DNA of 64,000 bases from Piscirickettsiaceae bacterium CG07_land_8_20_14_0_80_44_28 (GTDB lineage: Bacteria > Pseudomonadota > Gammaproteobacteria > Thiomicrospirales > Thiomicrospiraceae), in contig PEWX01000059.1 in the NCBI GenBank assembly GCA_002779995.1, positions 1-64,000 on the forward strand. The letters are read 5' to 3'. Each line of letters opens with the position of its first letter. Within the stretch, counting starts at the first letter, position 1. The notes beneath the pieces are model-generated. The model did not search any database, was not told the origin of the DNA, and saw nothing but the letters and a program-made list of their open reading frames with translations. A program made the translations under genes and the position numbers. This document shows positions 47,552-56,348 of this stretch, in pieces.

Positions 47552-50446
47552 CTATTTTAATGACGGTTTCAGATGGTTCTCAGTCCAAGCAAAAAATGCG
47601 GCTGCATCAATCGGTCGGCTATAACAATACCCCTGCCCTAAGCGACACCCTTTTTCTTGCAAGTAAGCCACTTGGGTCAGGTTTTCAACACCCTCTGCAA
47701 TAACCTCAACGCCAACAGCATTTCCCACGGCAATAATCGCATCGACAATCGCAATATCTTCCTTGTCATCGGGTAAAGAGCGAATAAAAGACTGATCTAT
47801 TTTCAACTGATCTAATGGTAATTTTTTAAGATAGGACAATGAAGAAAACCCCGTACCAAAGTCATCCATTGCCAACTTCACACCCAACTCCTTTAGTTGA
47901 TGAAGCATGTCAATACCCGCTTGCTCATTTTGTAATAAAAAGCTTTCAGTGACCTCAAGCTCCAGCACCTTGGCATCCAGTCCAGTTAATTGTAAAACCT
48001 CTGCAACCGTTTCCACAAACCCCGGATGCGTCAGTTGTACCGTTGAGACATTAACAGAAATACGCTGCAAACTTAACCCTTGATCATGCCACTTAAACCA
48101 TTGTTGACAAGCTTGCAACAACATGGTTCTCCCCAAAGGAATAATAAGCCCGGTGGACTCAGCAATATCAATAAATTTATTGGGCATCACCACTCCCAAG
48201 TCAGGGTGAATCCAACGCACAAGGGCCTCTGCACCAATTATGTCTCCACTCTCAAGCGCGACTTGCGGTTGGTAATAGGCAACAAGCTGTCCTTGGTCAA
48301 CCGCTTTTCTGAGGGCGTTTTCAAAATAAAACACTTCGGTTGTCGATTCGGTAAGCGCCGACGTATGGTAAGCATATTGACTATGGGGGGCTTTTTTGGC
48401 TTCAAATAACGCTTCATCGGCTGATTTCATCAAATCTAACGCTTGGTCGCCATCTTGAGAGGAAATCGCAATTCCGACCTTCACATCCAAAACATGATGT
48501 TGACGGCCAATGTCAAAAGGCGCTTTAAATAAGGTTAATAACCTTTCAGCAAACTCGGACACTTCATTTTTATGAACAATCGATTCTAATAATATTAAGA
48601 AGTTATCTGCCCCTAACCGCGCAACAGAATCCTCAGAATCCAACATTTGATTGAGGCGTAGCGCCACATTTTTAAGCAGTTGATCGCCATACTCATACCC
48701 AACTGCATCATTAATCGTTTTAAAGCGGGCAATATCCACGATCAGCAATGCCACCTGCTTGGTTTCATTACGTGATTTATTGATCGCTTGTTGTAAACGA
48801 TTCTTAAATAACGACACATTGGGCAGCCCAGTCAAAATATCATAAAAAGACAGTCGATTAATCTCTTGCTCCGTGGCTTTTTGCTGACTCAAATCATTCA
48901 TTAACCCCACATAATGAATCAACCGCCCCGCCTTATCTCTCACTTCATTAATCGTTAGCCATTCGGGATAAACCGTGCCATCTTTTTTACGATTCCAAAT
49001 TTCACCTTGCCAAACGCCATCCTGCTTTAAGGTTTGCCACATGGTTTCATAAAATGCTCGGTTATGCTGACCCGAGCTAAGTAAGGCAGGATTTTTGCCA
49101 ACCACTTCGGAAAAGACGTATCCTGTAATTTCCTCAAATTTTTTATTGACCAATACAAAACGATTTTCGACATCGGTCACCACGATGCCCTCACCGGCAT
49201 TGTCAAAGACCGAACGGGTGAGCATCTGAAAGCGTTCATTTTCAGCTAAAAACGTCAGGTCGCTGACCACAATCAGATGTGCGGGTTCAGCGTGATAGGT
49301 AATCGGTTTATGGGTCATTTGAACTTGACACAAACGCCCATCTTGGCATAACAACTCATGCATTGAGGTACTGGGATGATGGTGGTCATTATCATCCATA
49401 CATGCCAAAATTTCTTGACGATTCTTATTGGGGATAATGGCTTCAAGCGTTAAAGACAACAAGGTTTTTTCATCATAGCCCAGCATTCGCATCATTTCTT
49501 GATTGGCAAAGGCGATCTTATGATTTTGATGGATTAATATTCCATCTGATGACATGGTTAATAAATCACGATAAAGGGTTTCGGCTTCTAATATACGCTG
49601 TTCTTTTTCTTTAATGCTCTTGCTCGCGTGATAATGAAAGTTTTCTTCAATATGTTGCAACAACTCAGAAAAACTGATTAACCCCACCAGCTCGCCGGAA
49701 GCCTTTTCCACACCCAGATGGTGAATATTATTTTCAATCATCAAGCGCCGAACATTGGCAAGGCTCTGTAATTCAGAAACACTCTTTAACGGCCAAGAAG
49801 CCAATTCTCGAACCGGCAGTTGCCCCAACTCCCCTTCTTCAGCAAAATGCTTTAATAAATCCCTAACCGAAATTAAACCTTGGGCATTCTCATCTTTCAC
49901 CACCAAGGCATCAACCGACTTACTTGCCATAATGGACATCACATCGGCCAGTTTTGCATCGGCCATGACCCAATTTAAATGGCCACTGATTAATTCCTTC
50001 AGCAAAATTCCATCTAAAAAAGAATCACTTTGCTTGGCATTCACCAAGTCCAGCTCAGATAATACACCCACCCCTTCACCACTTTGATCAACCACCAATA
50101 AGTGTCGAATTTTCATTTTGTGAAACAGGAAGGTTGCCGATGAAATCAATTCATCTTGATGAATTCGGCAGACGGGTGAATTCATCACCATCTTTATAGG
50201 CTGGGATAATATGTCCGGTTGGGTAATATCCAATTTAACAAAATCGGTTCGGGTCCAAATACCAATAATTTCTTGATTGTCTTCAACCAGAATAGAACCA
50301 ATTTTCTGCTCATTAAAACGCTGAATAACATTTCTGATTAATGTATCTGACGGGCACGTCACCAACCCATAGTGCATAAAGTGTGACACTAACAAAGAAG
50401 AGTGGGTGTTATTAATGGATTTTGAATCAATTGAAGTCGTCATCAT
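47552..50446 (-). CDS. CBS-PAS-degenerate GGDEF-EAL phosphodiesterase
   Basis: The 964-aa soluble protein has four CBS motifs in two pairs (about 20-135 and 150-268), two PAS domains (about 288-400 and 405-520), a GGDEF-like domain (about 530-695) and an EAL domain (about 705-955). The cyclase motif is degraded to GADNF (612-616), so diguanylate cyclase activity is unlikely. EAL (740-742), TESFLL, DDFGTGFSS, LKIDQSFI and IAEGVEN are intact, so it should degrade c-di-GMP. The CBS pairs could bind adenosyl ligands and the GADNF domain may bind GTP. Confidence 0.92.
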   Translation of the reverse strand: MMTTSIDSKSINNTHSSLLVSHFMHYGLVTCPSDTLIRNVIQRFNEQKIGSILVEDNQEIIGIWTRTDFVKLDITQPDILSQPIKMVMNSPVCRIHQDELISSATFLFHKMKIRHLLVVDQSGEGVGVLSELDLVNAKQSDSFLDGILLKELISGHLNWVMADAKLADVMSIMASKSVDALVVKDENAQGLISVRDLLKHFAEEGELGQLPVRELASWPLKSVSELQSLANVRRLMIENNIHHLGVEKASGELVGLISFSELLQHIEENFHYHASKSIKEKEQRILEAETLYRDLLTMSSDGILIHQNHKIAFANQEMMRMLGYDEKTLLSLTLEAIIPNKNRQEILACMDDNDHHHPSTSMHELLCQDGRLCQVQMTHKPITYHAEPAHLIVVSDLTFLAENERFQMLTRSVFDNAGEGIVVTDVENRFVLVNKKFEEITGYVFSEVVGKNPALLSSGQHNRAFYETMWQTLKQDGVWQGEIWNRKKDGTVYPEWLTINEVRDKAGRLIHYVGLMNDLSQQKATEQEINRLSFYDILTGLPNVSLFKNRLQQAINKSRNETKQVALLIVDIARFKTINDAVGYEYGDQLLKNVALRLNQMLDSEDSVARLGADNFLILLESIVHKNEVSEFAERLLTLFKAPFDIGRQHHVLDVKVGIAISSQDGDQALDLMKSADEALFEAKKAPHSQYAYHTSALTESTTEVFYFENALRKAVDQGQLVAYYQPQVALESGDIIGAEALVRWIHPDLGVVMPNKFIDIAESTGLIIPLGRTMLLQACQQWFKWHDQGLSLQRISVNVSTVQLTHPGFVETVAEVLQLTGLDAKVLELEVTESFLLQNEQAGIDMLHQLKELGVKLAMDDFGTGFSSLSYLKKLPLDQLKIDQSFIRSLPDDKEDIAIVDAIIAVGNAVGVEVIAEGVENLTQVAYLQEKGCRLGQGYCYSRPIDAAAFFAWTENHLKPSLK

Positions 50447-50551
50447 AGTCTCGCAATTCTACCGTAAGGCCGACACAAACGCAGAATATTATCTTCTTTT
50501 AGTCAATCTGCCGTGAATCAAACATGATTTGAATCAATCTTAGGAAAGCGG

Positions 50552-51400
50552 CTATTGCCTAACCAAACGATCCAAACAAAACGCTGTTTCAAAATTAGAG
50601 CGGTAGGGATTGATATCTAACCCCCCCCGGCGCAAATAACGGGCATATACGGTCAACTTCTGTGGCGAGCAATGCGTCATAATATCGCAAAAAATGCGCT
50701 CTACACACTGCTCATGAAACTCATTATGCTCACGAAATGAAATGAGATAGCGTAACAAGCCTTCCGGATCGATTTCTGACCCTTCATAGCGAATTAAAAC
50801 TGAGCCCCAGTCCGGTTGCCCCGTCACCAAACAGTTTGATTTTAATAAATGACTGTGCCAGCAGGCAGCAACTTTCGTGGATGATTTCACCTTTAATAAA
50901 GACGGTGAAACCTGATACTGATCCACCTCAATATCTAAACCATCCAAACAGTCGCCCGGCATTGTACCGAGCAACACTTGGTGGTCTGAAAGATCATGCA
51001 ATCGTATCTCGACCGGTGCCCCACTTGCGGCTGATAAGTCTCGTTGCCAGCAATCCATAACCGCCTGTTCACTCTCAAAGCGCGTACCATTAAATGAATT
51101 TAAATACAATTTAAAAGACTTAGATTCAATTAGGTTCGTCGAGTTAGTAGGAAACATAAATTCCGCCCAAGCCACTTGCGGCTTACCTTTGGCATTCAGC
51201 CACGACACTTCATAAGCCGTCCAAACATCTTGCCCGGAAAATGGCACGGCATCAGCGCTGATACCCAATTCCGCCCGCTTTTCTTGGCGTGGAATCGCAA
51301 ACAGTAAGCCGGGGTCATAAGCAGAGCAATAAGGCGTTTTTTTACCCAACAAGCTTTGATTCGCCCTGCTCGGTGGTGATGAGTTTTCGTCCAATGTCAT
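50552..51400 (-). CDS. queF: NADPH-dependent 7-cyano-7-deazaguanine reductase QueF
   Basis: A 282-aa bimodular (E. coli YqcD-type) QueF that reduces preQ0 to preQ1 in queuosine synthesis. The family motif is in SKSFKLYLNSFNGTRF, the catalytic cysteine lies in LLKSNCLVTGQPDWG, and the second half has FREHNEFHEQCVERIF. Length equals that of the E. coli enzyme. Its stop is about 105 bp from the CBS-EAL gene start. Confidence 0.95.
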   Translation of the reverse strand: MTLDENSSPPSRANQSLLGKKTPYCSAYDPGLLFAIPRQEKRAELGISADAVPFSGQDVWTAYEVSWLNAKGKPQVAWAEFMFPTNSTNLIESKSFKLYLNSFNGTRFESEQAVMDCWQRDLSAASGAPVEIRLHDLSDHQVLLGTMPGDCLDGLDIEVDQYQVSPSLLKVKSSTKVAACWHSHLLKSNCLVTGQPDWGSVLIRYEGSEIDPEGLLRYLISFREHNEFHEQCVERIFCDIMTHCSPQKLTVYARYLRRGGLDINPYRSNFETAFCLDRLVRQ

Positions 51401-51457
51401 AAACTGTTCAAACTTTTAAATTACAATGACGTTCATTATAAAGAGAAAGGAAACGGC

Positions 51458-51652
51458 GTGTTACAAACTTTAATCACCGGCATGTTACTGACCTTATTAG
51501 CGCTTGGCATCTTATGGGGTGGCTTTAAAATTTTACGAAAATTGCCGCGCTTTGATGCGTTAAACAGTCGAGAAGCCAATAAAAGAATGCTACAACTGAC
51601 CTTGCTGATTTATTTTATCGGCATTAGCTTAACCCTCTACTGGATGGCTTGA
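51458..51652 (+). CDS. Small two-helix membrane protein, unknown
   Basis: The 64-aa protein has hydrophobic segments at about 5-24 and 46-63 separated by a basic loop (RKLPRFDALNSREANKR). The start is GTG 51458, with AAAGGA 6 nt upstream. It is divergent from queF (57-bp gap) and is followed at once by a CCAGGCCTGG element. I know no function for it. Confidence 0.6.
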   Translation: MLQTLITGMLLTLLALGILWGGFKILRKLPRFDALNSREANKRMLQLTLLIYFIGISLTLYWMA

Positions 51653-51670
51653 TTAACTCGCCCAATTTAC

Positions 51671-51680
51671 CCAGGCCTGG
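51671..51680. repeat. CCAGGCCTGG palindrome between convergent genes
   Basis: It lies between the stops of the 64-aa membrane protein and the YigZ gene, followed by TGGTTTTTAG. The position suits a terminator shared by the two convergent genes. Confidence 0.75.
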
Positions 51681-51693
51681 TGGTTTTTAGCCG

Positions 51694-52305
51694 CTAATCA
51701 GCGAGTTCGCTTTGTTGTTTTACGCCACACTGCATGGGTTGCAATTGTTCACAAAACAACGATTCACAAGCTTTTGGCAAAACCACGCTGAGTTGCACCT
51801 GCTGCTGATAATCAACCTGTTGCAACTGGCCATCATATTGGGCCAAAAGATGGCGAATTTGCTGTTCTTGTGAAAAACCACAGTGTATTTTTAATGCCAC
51901 CATCGGCACATTTTCGGCAATGGGTAACACCTCCATCACCGCCTGCGCCGCCTGGCTATAGGCACGCGTTAAACCGCCTGCACCCAGTTTAATGCCGCCG
52001 AAGTACCGAACCACAATAATCATCACATCGCCCACTGATTTGTGTTGTAGGACGTTTAAAATGGGCTTGCCGGCGGTTCCTGATGGTTCGCCATCATCCC
52101 CCATTCCGGCACTGCTGGCACAATGGGGATTCCCCAATAAATAGGCCCAACAATGATGACGTGCATCAGGATATTGCTGCTGAACCTGTTGTAACCAATT
52201 CATGCCTTCGGCACGGCTTTGAATCGGTTGCGCCAACGCTATAAAACGACTTTTTTTAATGACAATTTCTGCCTGCGCGGGCGCAATGGCGGATTGATAG
52301 CCCAT
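51694..52305 (-). CDS. YigZ / IMPACT family protein
   Basis: The 203-aa protein of the UPF0029/IMPACT family has the characteristic DDGEPSGTAGKPILNVL and RYFGGIKLGAGGLTRAY motifs in its N-terminal domain and a DUF1949-type C-terminal domain. The E. coli homologue YigZ is of uncertain function and may act in nucleic-acid or translation control. It overlaps the upstream efflux gene by one base (TAATG). Confidence 0.9.
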   Translation of the reverse strand: MGYQSAIAPAQAEIVIKKSRFIALAQPIQSRAEGMNWLQQVQQQYPDARHHCWAYLLGNPHCASSAGMGDDGEPSGTAGKPILNVLQHKSVGDVMIIVVRYFGGIKLGAGGLTRAYSQAAQAVMEVLPIAENVPMVALKIHCGFSQEQQIRHLLAQYDGQLQQVDYQQQVQLSVVLPKACESLFCEQLQPMQCGVKQQSELAD

Positions 52306-53264
52306 TAATCCGACGCCTCACCATCACTGCGGGCAACCCAAATCGGCTGGGCGGTATAGATCACATCCAGCGATAAATAATCATTGGTTTGCTTGAGTTG
52401 CTGATAAAGTCGGTTTCGATAATCATCTTGCTGATTGAGATCAAATGCCGCTTGAGGTTGGAGTTGTATATAAGCCTGCACATAAATCATTCTGCCTTCT
52501 TGCAACGCTCGCAGTTTGATATCGACGACCGGCACGTCTGCAAACACATCGGAGGTGCGTTGCTGAAGCTCGGCAAGATGTTCGGCGTTATCGCTACGGC
52601 CAATAATTTGCAAACCATTTTCCTTGAGAATTTTTAACGGCATCGGCAACATCATGATAATCAACGCTAACAGCACGAATGGATCCATATAAGGAACCCA
52701 TTCATCATACCCTGCCGATTCCATCCAAATCACTGCCAAAAAAGACAACCCGACCGCAACACTTAAAATACCCCCGACAATCCAACCCTGTAAGTCTACG
52801 GCGATCATCGACGACTGAGCAGTTTGATTCATGCGATACAAAACATAGGCTAATGCAAAATTGATGACGGTCGCAAGCACGGAATAGAAAACAGCAATAT
52901 CGGCTTCAATATGATGGCCCCCCAAAATAATGGCTTTAATAGAGGCATATAAACCCACCAAAATCACCAATAAAATTAAAATGCCTTTAATAAAGTTCAT
53001 CACCGGTTCAAAAATGGCATAGCCAAATGGTTGGCTTTGATGCGCTTGTTTTGCCATTAGACTGACGACCCGTAGCGTCAATAACCCTGCGACCATATCC
53101 ACGAAAGGATAAACCGCATCCATTAAAATCGCCTGAGAGCGGGTTAAATAAAAGAACACCAACCCAAACACCGCCATAATGAAATCGCCTAGCATAACCA
53201 GCTTGATGGCTTTCTTTTCCGTAGTGATCTTTTGTTCGAGTGGAATTTTTGAGTTTGCTGACAC
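52305..53264 (-). CDS. Cation diffusion facilitator family transporter, atypical metal site
   Basis: A 319-aa protein with six membrane helices and a C-terminal cytoplasmic ferredoxin-like domain (about 225-305). GTG 53264 is chosen because AGAGGCG lies 5 nt upstream. Helix 2 has ILMDAVYPFVDMVAG, keeping both aspartates but with Tyr where many members have His. Helix 5 reads MIAVDLQGW, lacking the His of the usual HxxxD. The metal site therefore differs from that of YiiP, and specificity cannot be predicted. It overlaps neither rlmD (10-bp gap) nor more than one base of yigZ. Confidence 0.85.
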   Translation of the reverse strand: MSANSKIPLEQKITTEKKAIKLVMLGDFIMAVFGLVFFYLTRSQAILMDAVYPFVDMVAGLLTLRVVSLMAKQAHQSQPFGYAIFEPVMNFIKGILILLVILVGLYASIKAIILGGHHIEADIAVFYSVLATVINFALAYVLYRMNQTAQSSMIAVDLQGWIVGGILSVAVGLSFLAVIWMESAGYDEWVPYMDPFVLLALIIMMLPMPLKILKENGLQIIGRSDNAEHLAELQQRTSDVFADVPVVDIKLRALQEGRMIYVQAYIQLQPQAAFDLNQQDDYRNRLYQQLKQTNDYLSLDVIYTAQPIWVARSDGEASD

Positions 53265-53274
53265 AATTCGCCTC

Positions 53275-54510
53275 TTATAGCTTAAAAACACCGATTTTTC
53301 GCTTGCTAACGGGTTTGGCCGATTTGACCAATAACACCATGGCCTCGGTGTGAGCGGTGTTTGGAAACATATCCAATAAGGTTGCTTTTTTCAGCCGATA
53401 ACCTTGTTGCGTTAATGCTTTTAAATCGCGAATGAGGGTCGCGGTATTACAAGACACATAGACAATGCGCTCCGGCTTCAATTGTCCTAACACTTTGCTC
53501 AATGCAAATGCACCTTGACGCCCCGGATCCAATAACACCCTATCGTACTTCTGTTTGCGGAACCACGTCAAATCCGTAATGGCTTGAAATAAATCGGCTT
53601 TGTAAAAGTGAGCATTATCCAACGAATTAGTGGTGGCGTTTTGCTGTGCCATTTCGACTAATTCCGCATCGCCTTCAATGCCAATAACGTGACCTTGTTT
53701 TTGATCCAATTGTTGGGCTATGGCTAATGTAAAATTCCCCACCCCACAAAAGGCATCTAAAACCTGATGATTCGGCGATAATGCCAACCACTCTAATGCC
53801 TGATCAACCATTTGCCGGTTAATTTCAGCATTAACCTGAACAAAGCCGGAAACGGGGAAATTTAAAGTCAAATCCCCTAAACGATAACAGGGAAGATTTT
53901 GTGATGGTTGATCCGACCAAAAAATGCCATTATCCGCTTCAACCACCGTCAGCTCTTTTAATGAACGACTGGCTGTGTCTAAGCACTGTTGACGCTTATC
54001 GGCCAAACTCTGATTCAAAGACGTCGTTAACATGGGACATTGCTCAATATCCACAACCTCATTCGAGCCTTTTGCCCGAAAGCCAAGCTTTGCCACTTTA
54101 TCCGATTTATTACGCCCTAACACCAATCGTGCTCGACGACGATAGCCGACTTCATTGCCATAGATAGGGGCATCCAACTGGCAATACTTCATATTAACCG
54201 CTTTCGCTAAGTCCGTTTGAAACTGTTGCCATTTCCAATAACGTTGCGCGTCAGGCTTTAACGGTAACAATTGGCAGCCGCCACACTGCGAATCGTATTG
54301 ACATAAGGCTTCCCGACGGTCTGAAGAAGCCTGTTCTAACTTGATTATTTCAGCTTCATCATAACGGTCGTGCTGAGTAACCACCTTAATTAACACCTTA
54401 TCTCCAGGCACTGCCCCCGTCACAAATACGGTTTTGCCTTGGTCGCGACCAACGCCACGCCCCTCCTGTGATAGACCTTCAATCATGATTGAAATCGGCG
54501 TTTTTGTCAT
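53275..54510 (-). CDS. rlmD: 23S rRNA (uracil1939-C5)-methyltransferase RlmD
   Basis: The 411-aa protein has an N-terminal TRAM domain (about 1-65), iron-sulfur cysteines in CQYDSQCGGCQLLP plus a later cysteine (IEQCPML), a SAM site around DAFCGVGNFTLAIA and the catalytic cysteine in YVSCNTATL. This is the TrmA/RumA family, and the four-cysteine cluster favours RlmD. Start ATG 54510 (MTKTPISIMIEG) lies 2 bp after the mnmE stop. Confidence 0.93.
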   Translation of the reverse strand: MTKTPISIMIEGLSQEGRGVGRDQGKTVFVTGAVPGDKVLIKVVTQHDRYDEAEIIKLEQASSDRREALCQYDSQCGGCQLLPLKPDAQRYWKWQQFQTDLAKAVNMKYCQLDAPIYGNEVGYRRRARLVLGRNKSDKVAKLGFRAKGSNEVVDIEQCPMLTTSLNQSLADKRQQCLDTASRSLKELTVVEADNGIFWSDQPSQNLPCYRLGDLTLNFPVSGFVQVNAEINRQMVDQALEWLALSPNHQVLDAFCGVGNFTLAIAQQLDQKQGHVIGIEGDAELVEMAQQNATTNSLDNAHFYKADLFQAITDLTWFRKQKYDRVLLDPGRQGAFALSKVLGQLKPERIVYVSCNTATLIRDLKALTQQGYRLKKATLLDMFPNTAHTEAMVLLVKSAKPVSKRKIGVFKL

Positions 54511-54512
54511 GG

Positions 54513-55868
54513 TTATTTTCCAATACAAAAAGAGGTAAAAATACGTCCAAGCAGGTCGTCCGAACTAAATTGTCCGGTAATTTCTGAAAGGGCTTGTTGT
54601 GCTTGCCTTAAATCCTCTGCCAACAACTCACCAGCAGCAAACTGCTGAAGTTGCGTTTGCCCGGTTTCAACAAAATCCAGTGCGCGTTGGAGTGCATCCA
54701 AATGACGTTTTCGCGCCATAAAAACGCCTTCAGCGGTTTGCTGATACCCCATGTCTTTTTTCAAATGGTCTTTGAGTAAATCCAGGCCGAAATGGTGTTT
54801 GGCAGACAGCCAAATCTCGGTTTTGTCGTCCAATTCAACCAGGCCTGGTGATTTTTCGATCAAATCAACCTTATTGTGGATCAGCGTAAGGGGCAAATGA
54901 CTGGGCAATTTGGCTAAAATGGCTTCATCTTCCGGATGGATACTTTCATTGGCTTGTACCACCACCAACACTCGATCCGCTTCCTCAAGTGCTGACCAAG
55001 CTCTTGCTACACCGATTTGTTCTACCGCATCGGTCGTTTCTCGCAAGCCGGCGGTATCGAGAATATGTAACGGCAACCCATCGACCTGAATTTCTTCTTT
55101 CACGATATCACGCGTGGTGCCGGCAATATCAGTCACAATAGCAGATTCACGACCCGATAAGGCATTCAACAAACTGGATTTCCCGGCATTGGGGCGACCC
55201 AAAATCACCACCGACATGCCTTCTCGCAATAAGACGCCTTGTTGTGCTGAAGCCAACACCTGATGCAACTGCGTTAAAATCGACTGTAATTCGCCCGCGA
55301 CCTTACCATCAGAGAGGAAATCAATTTCTTCTTCCGGAAAGTCAATCGCCGCTTCAACATATATGCGTAATTGAATCAGCTGTTCGAGCAAGGTATTCAC
55401 CTCATTTGAAAACGCGCCTTGCAAAGAGCGCAATGCCGACTTTGCCGCCTGCTGTGAACTGGCATCGATTAAATCCGCAATCGCCTCGGCTTGCGCCAGG
55501 TCTAATTTATCATTCAGAAATGCTTGCTTGGAAAACTCGCCCGGTTCGGCCAAGCGCGCACCGAGTTGCACAACGCGCTCTAATAACCACTGCAAAATAA
55601 CAGGCCCGCCATGGCCTTGTAACTCCAACACATCTTCACCGGTAAAGGAATGGGGATTCGGGAAATACAATGCGATCCCTTGATCGAGAACCTGACCTTC
55701 GGCTCCTAAAAAATTGCCATAATGCGCATAACGGGGCGCGGGAAGGCATCCCAACACCTGCTTAGCTATGTCAGGCACTTTTGCACCTGATACGCGAACA
55801 ATGCCCACCCCTCCGCGACCGAGGGGCGTGGCGATAGCGGCAATGGTTTCGGTTGTGCTTTTCAACAT
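54513..55868 (-). CDS. mnmE: tRNA modification GTPase MnmE
   Basis: The 451-aa GTPase partner of MnmG in cmnm5U34 formation. The N-terminal folate-binding domain has [16 protein letters not shown]. The G domain has [24 protein letters not shown] and NKVDL. The C-terminus is the conserved CIGK. Start ATG 55868 ([13 protein letters not shown]) is favoured over one 12 bases upstream. A CCAGGCCTGG copy within it is read in a different frame (Pro-Gly-Leu) from the QAW copies elsewhere. Confidence 0.97.
   Translation of the reverse strand: MLKSTTETIAAIATPLGRGGVGIVRVSGAKVPDIAKQVLGCLPAPRYAHYGNFLGAEGQVLDQGIALYFPNPHSFTGEDVLELQGHGGPVILQWLLERVVQLGARLAEPGEFSKQAFLNDKLDLAQAEAIADLIDASSQQAAKSALRSLQGAFSNEVNTLLEQLIQLRIYVEAAIDFPEEEIDFLSDGKVAGELQSILTQLHQVLASAQQGVLLREGMSVVILGRPNAGKSSLLNALSGRESAIVTDIAGTTRDIVKEEIQVDGLPLHILDTAGLRETTDAVEQIGVARAWSALEEADRVLVVVQANESIHPEDEAILAKLPSHLPLTLIHNKVDLIEKSPGLVELDDKTEIWLSAKHHFGLDLLKDHLKKDMGYQQTAEGVFMARKRHLDALQRALDFVETGQTQLQQFAAGELLAEDLRQAQQALSEITGQFSSDDLLGRIFTSFCIGK
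54839..54848. repeat. CCAGGCCTGG palindrome inside mnmE
   Basis: In the mnmE frame it encodes Ser-Pro-Gly-Leu-Val, unlike the other coding copies, and is followed on the plus strand by TGATTTTTCG. The change of frame shows that conservation is at the DNA level. Confidence 0.85.
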
Positions 55869-55897
55869 AAAAATTCTCAATCAGGTTCTGTTAAAGC

Positions 55898-55920
55898 AAA
55901 AAACGCCCTGAAACGGGCGC
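55898..55920 (-). terminator. Intrinsic terminator after the yidC-108aa unit
   Basis: On the minus strand a GCGCCC/GGGCGT stem with a 6-nt loop is followed by TTTTTT. It lies between the 108-aa gene and mnmE, so mnmE needs its own promoter or read-through. Confidence 0.85.
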
Positions 55921-55957
55921 TTTGAATATCACACAAGTCAATGGATTTCGACTAAAA

Positions 55958-56284
55958 CTAAGCGACAACTTGGTAAGTTTGTAGCTTCATATCAGACACA
56001 AAGTTTTTTTCCATCAGCGCTTGCTGCGTTTTTTCCAATTTCTTTTTCGAGGTAAATGTCATTTCTTCGGCTTCATCATTTACCTTAAAAGACAAGACAT
56101 ACAAAGAGCGTGTCTCCACTTCCGGTTGGCTGTTAACTGTATTTTGTGCTTTATTTTCAGAAGCAATGGGCAAATAGCCCTCTGAGGTTTTATAACAGAT
56201 TGGCGTCATGCCATCGGCAACTAAAAATTCAACCTTGCCGTACAGCGGATGATCTTTACCCAATTTTTGATAGGTTAATTGCAT
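55958..56284 (-). CDS. Hypothetical 108-aa protein between yidC and mnmE
   Basis: A soluble 108-aa protein starting MQLTYQKLGKDHPLYGKVEF. Start ATG 56284 is supported by GGAAGGAAAAATTC just upstream, so a longer reading is rejected. It has a Lys/Glu-rich C-terminal half (EEMTFTSKKKLEKTQQAL) and no known motif. It is 64 bp from yidC on the same strand, probably cotranscribed, and precedes a strong terminator. In most gammaproteobacteria no such gene lies at this place. Confidence 0.6.
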   Translation of the reverse strand: MQLTYQKLGKDHPLYGKVEFLVADGMTPICYKTSEGYLPIASENKAQNTVNSQPEVETRSLYVLSFKVNDEAEEMTFTSKKKLEKTQQALMEKNFVSDMKLQTYQVVA

Positions 56285-56348
56285 GAATTTTTCCTTCCCA
56301 AATAAACGATATGCCCCTGCCGGTTTTAGCACCGGCAAGAGATGCTAA

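Noticed and set aside
28410..54512. The 26-kb block between mnmG and mnmE as a recent genomic island
   Set aside because: It contains ordinary biosynthetic genes (cys, queF), carries the same CCAGGCCTGG repeat as the rest, and shows no integrase, tRNA or flanking repeats, so recent foreign origin is not supported.
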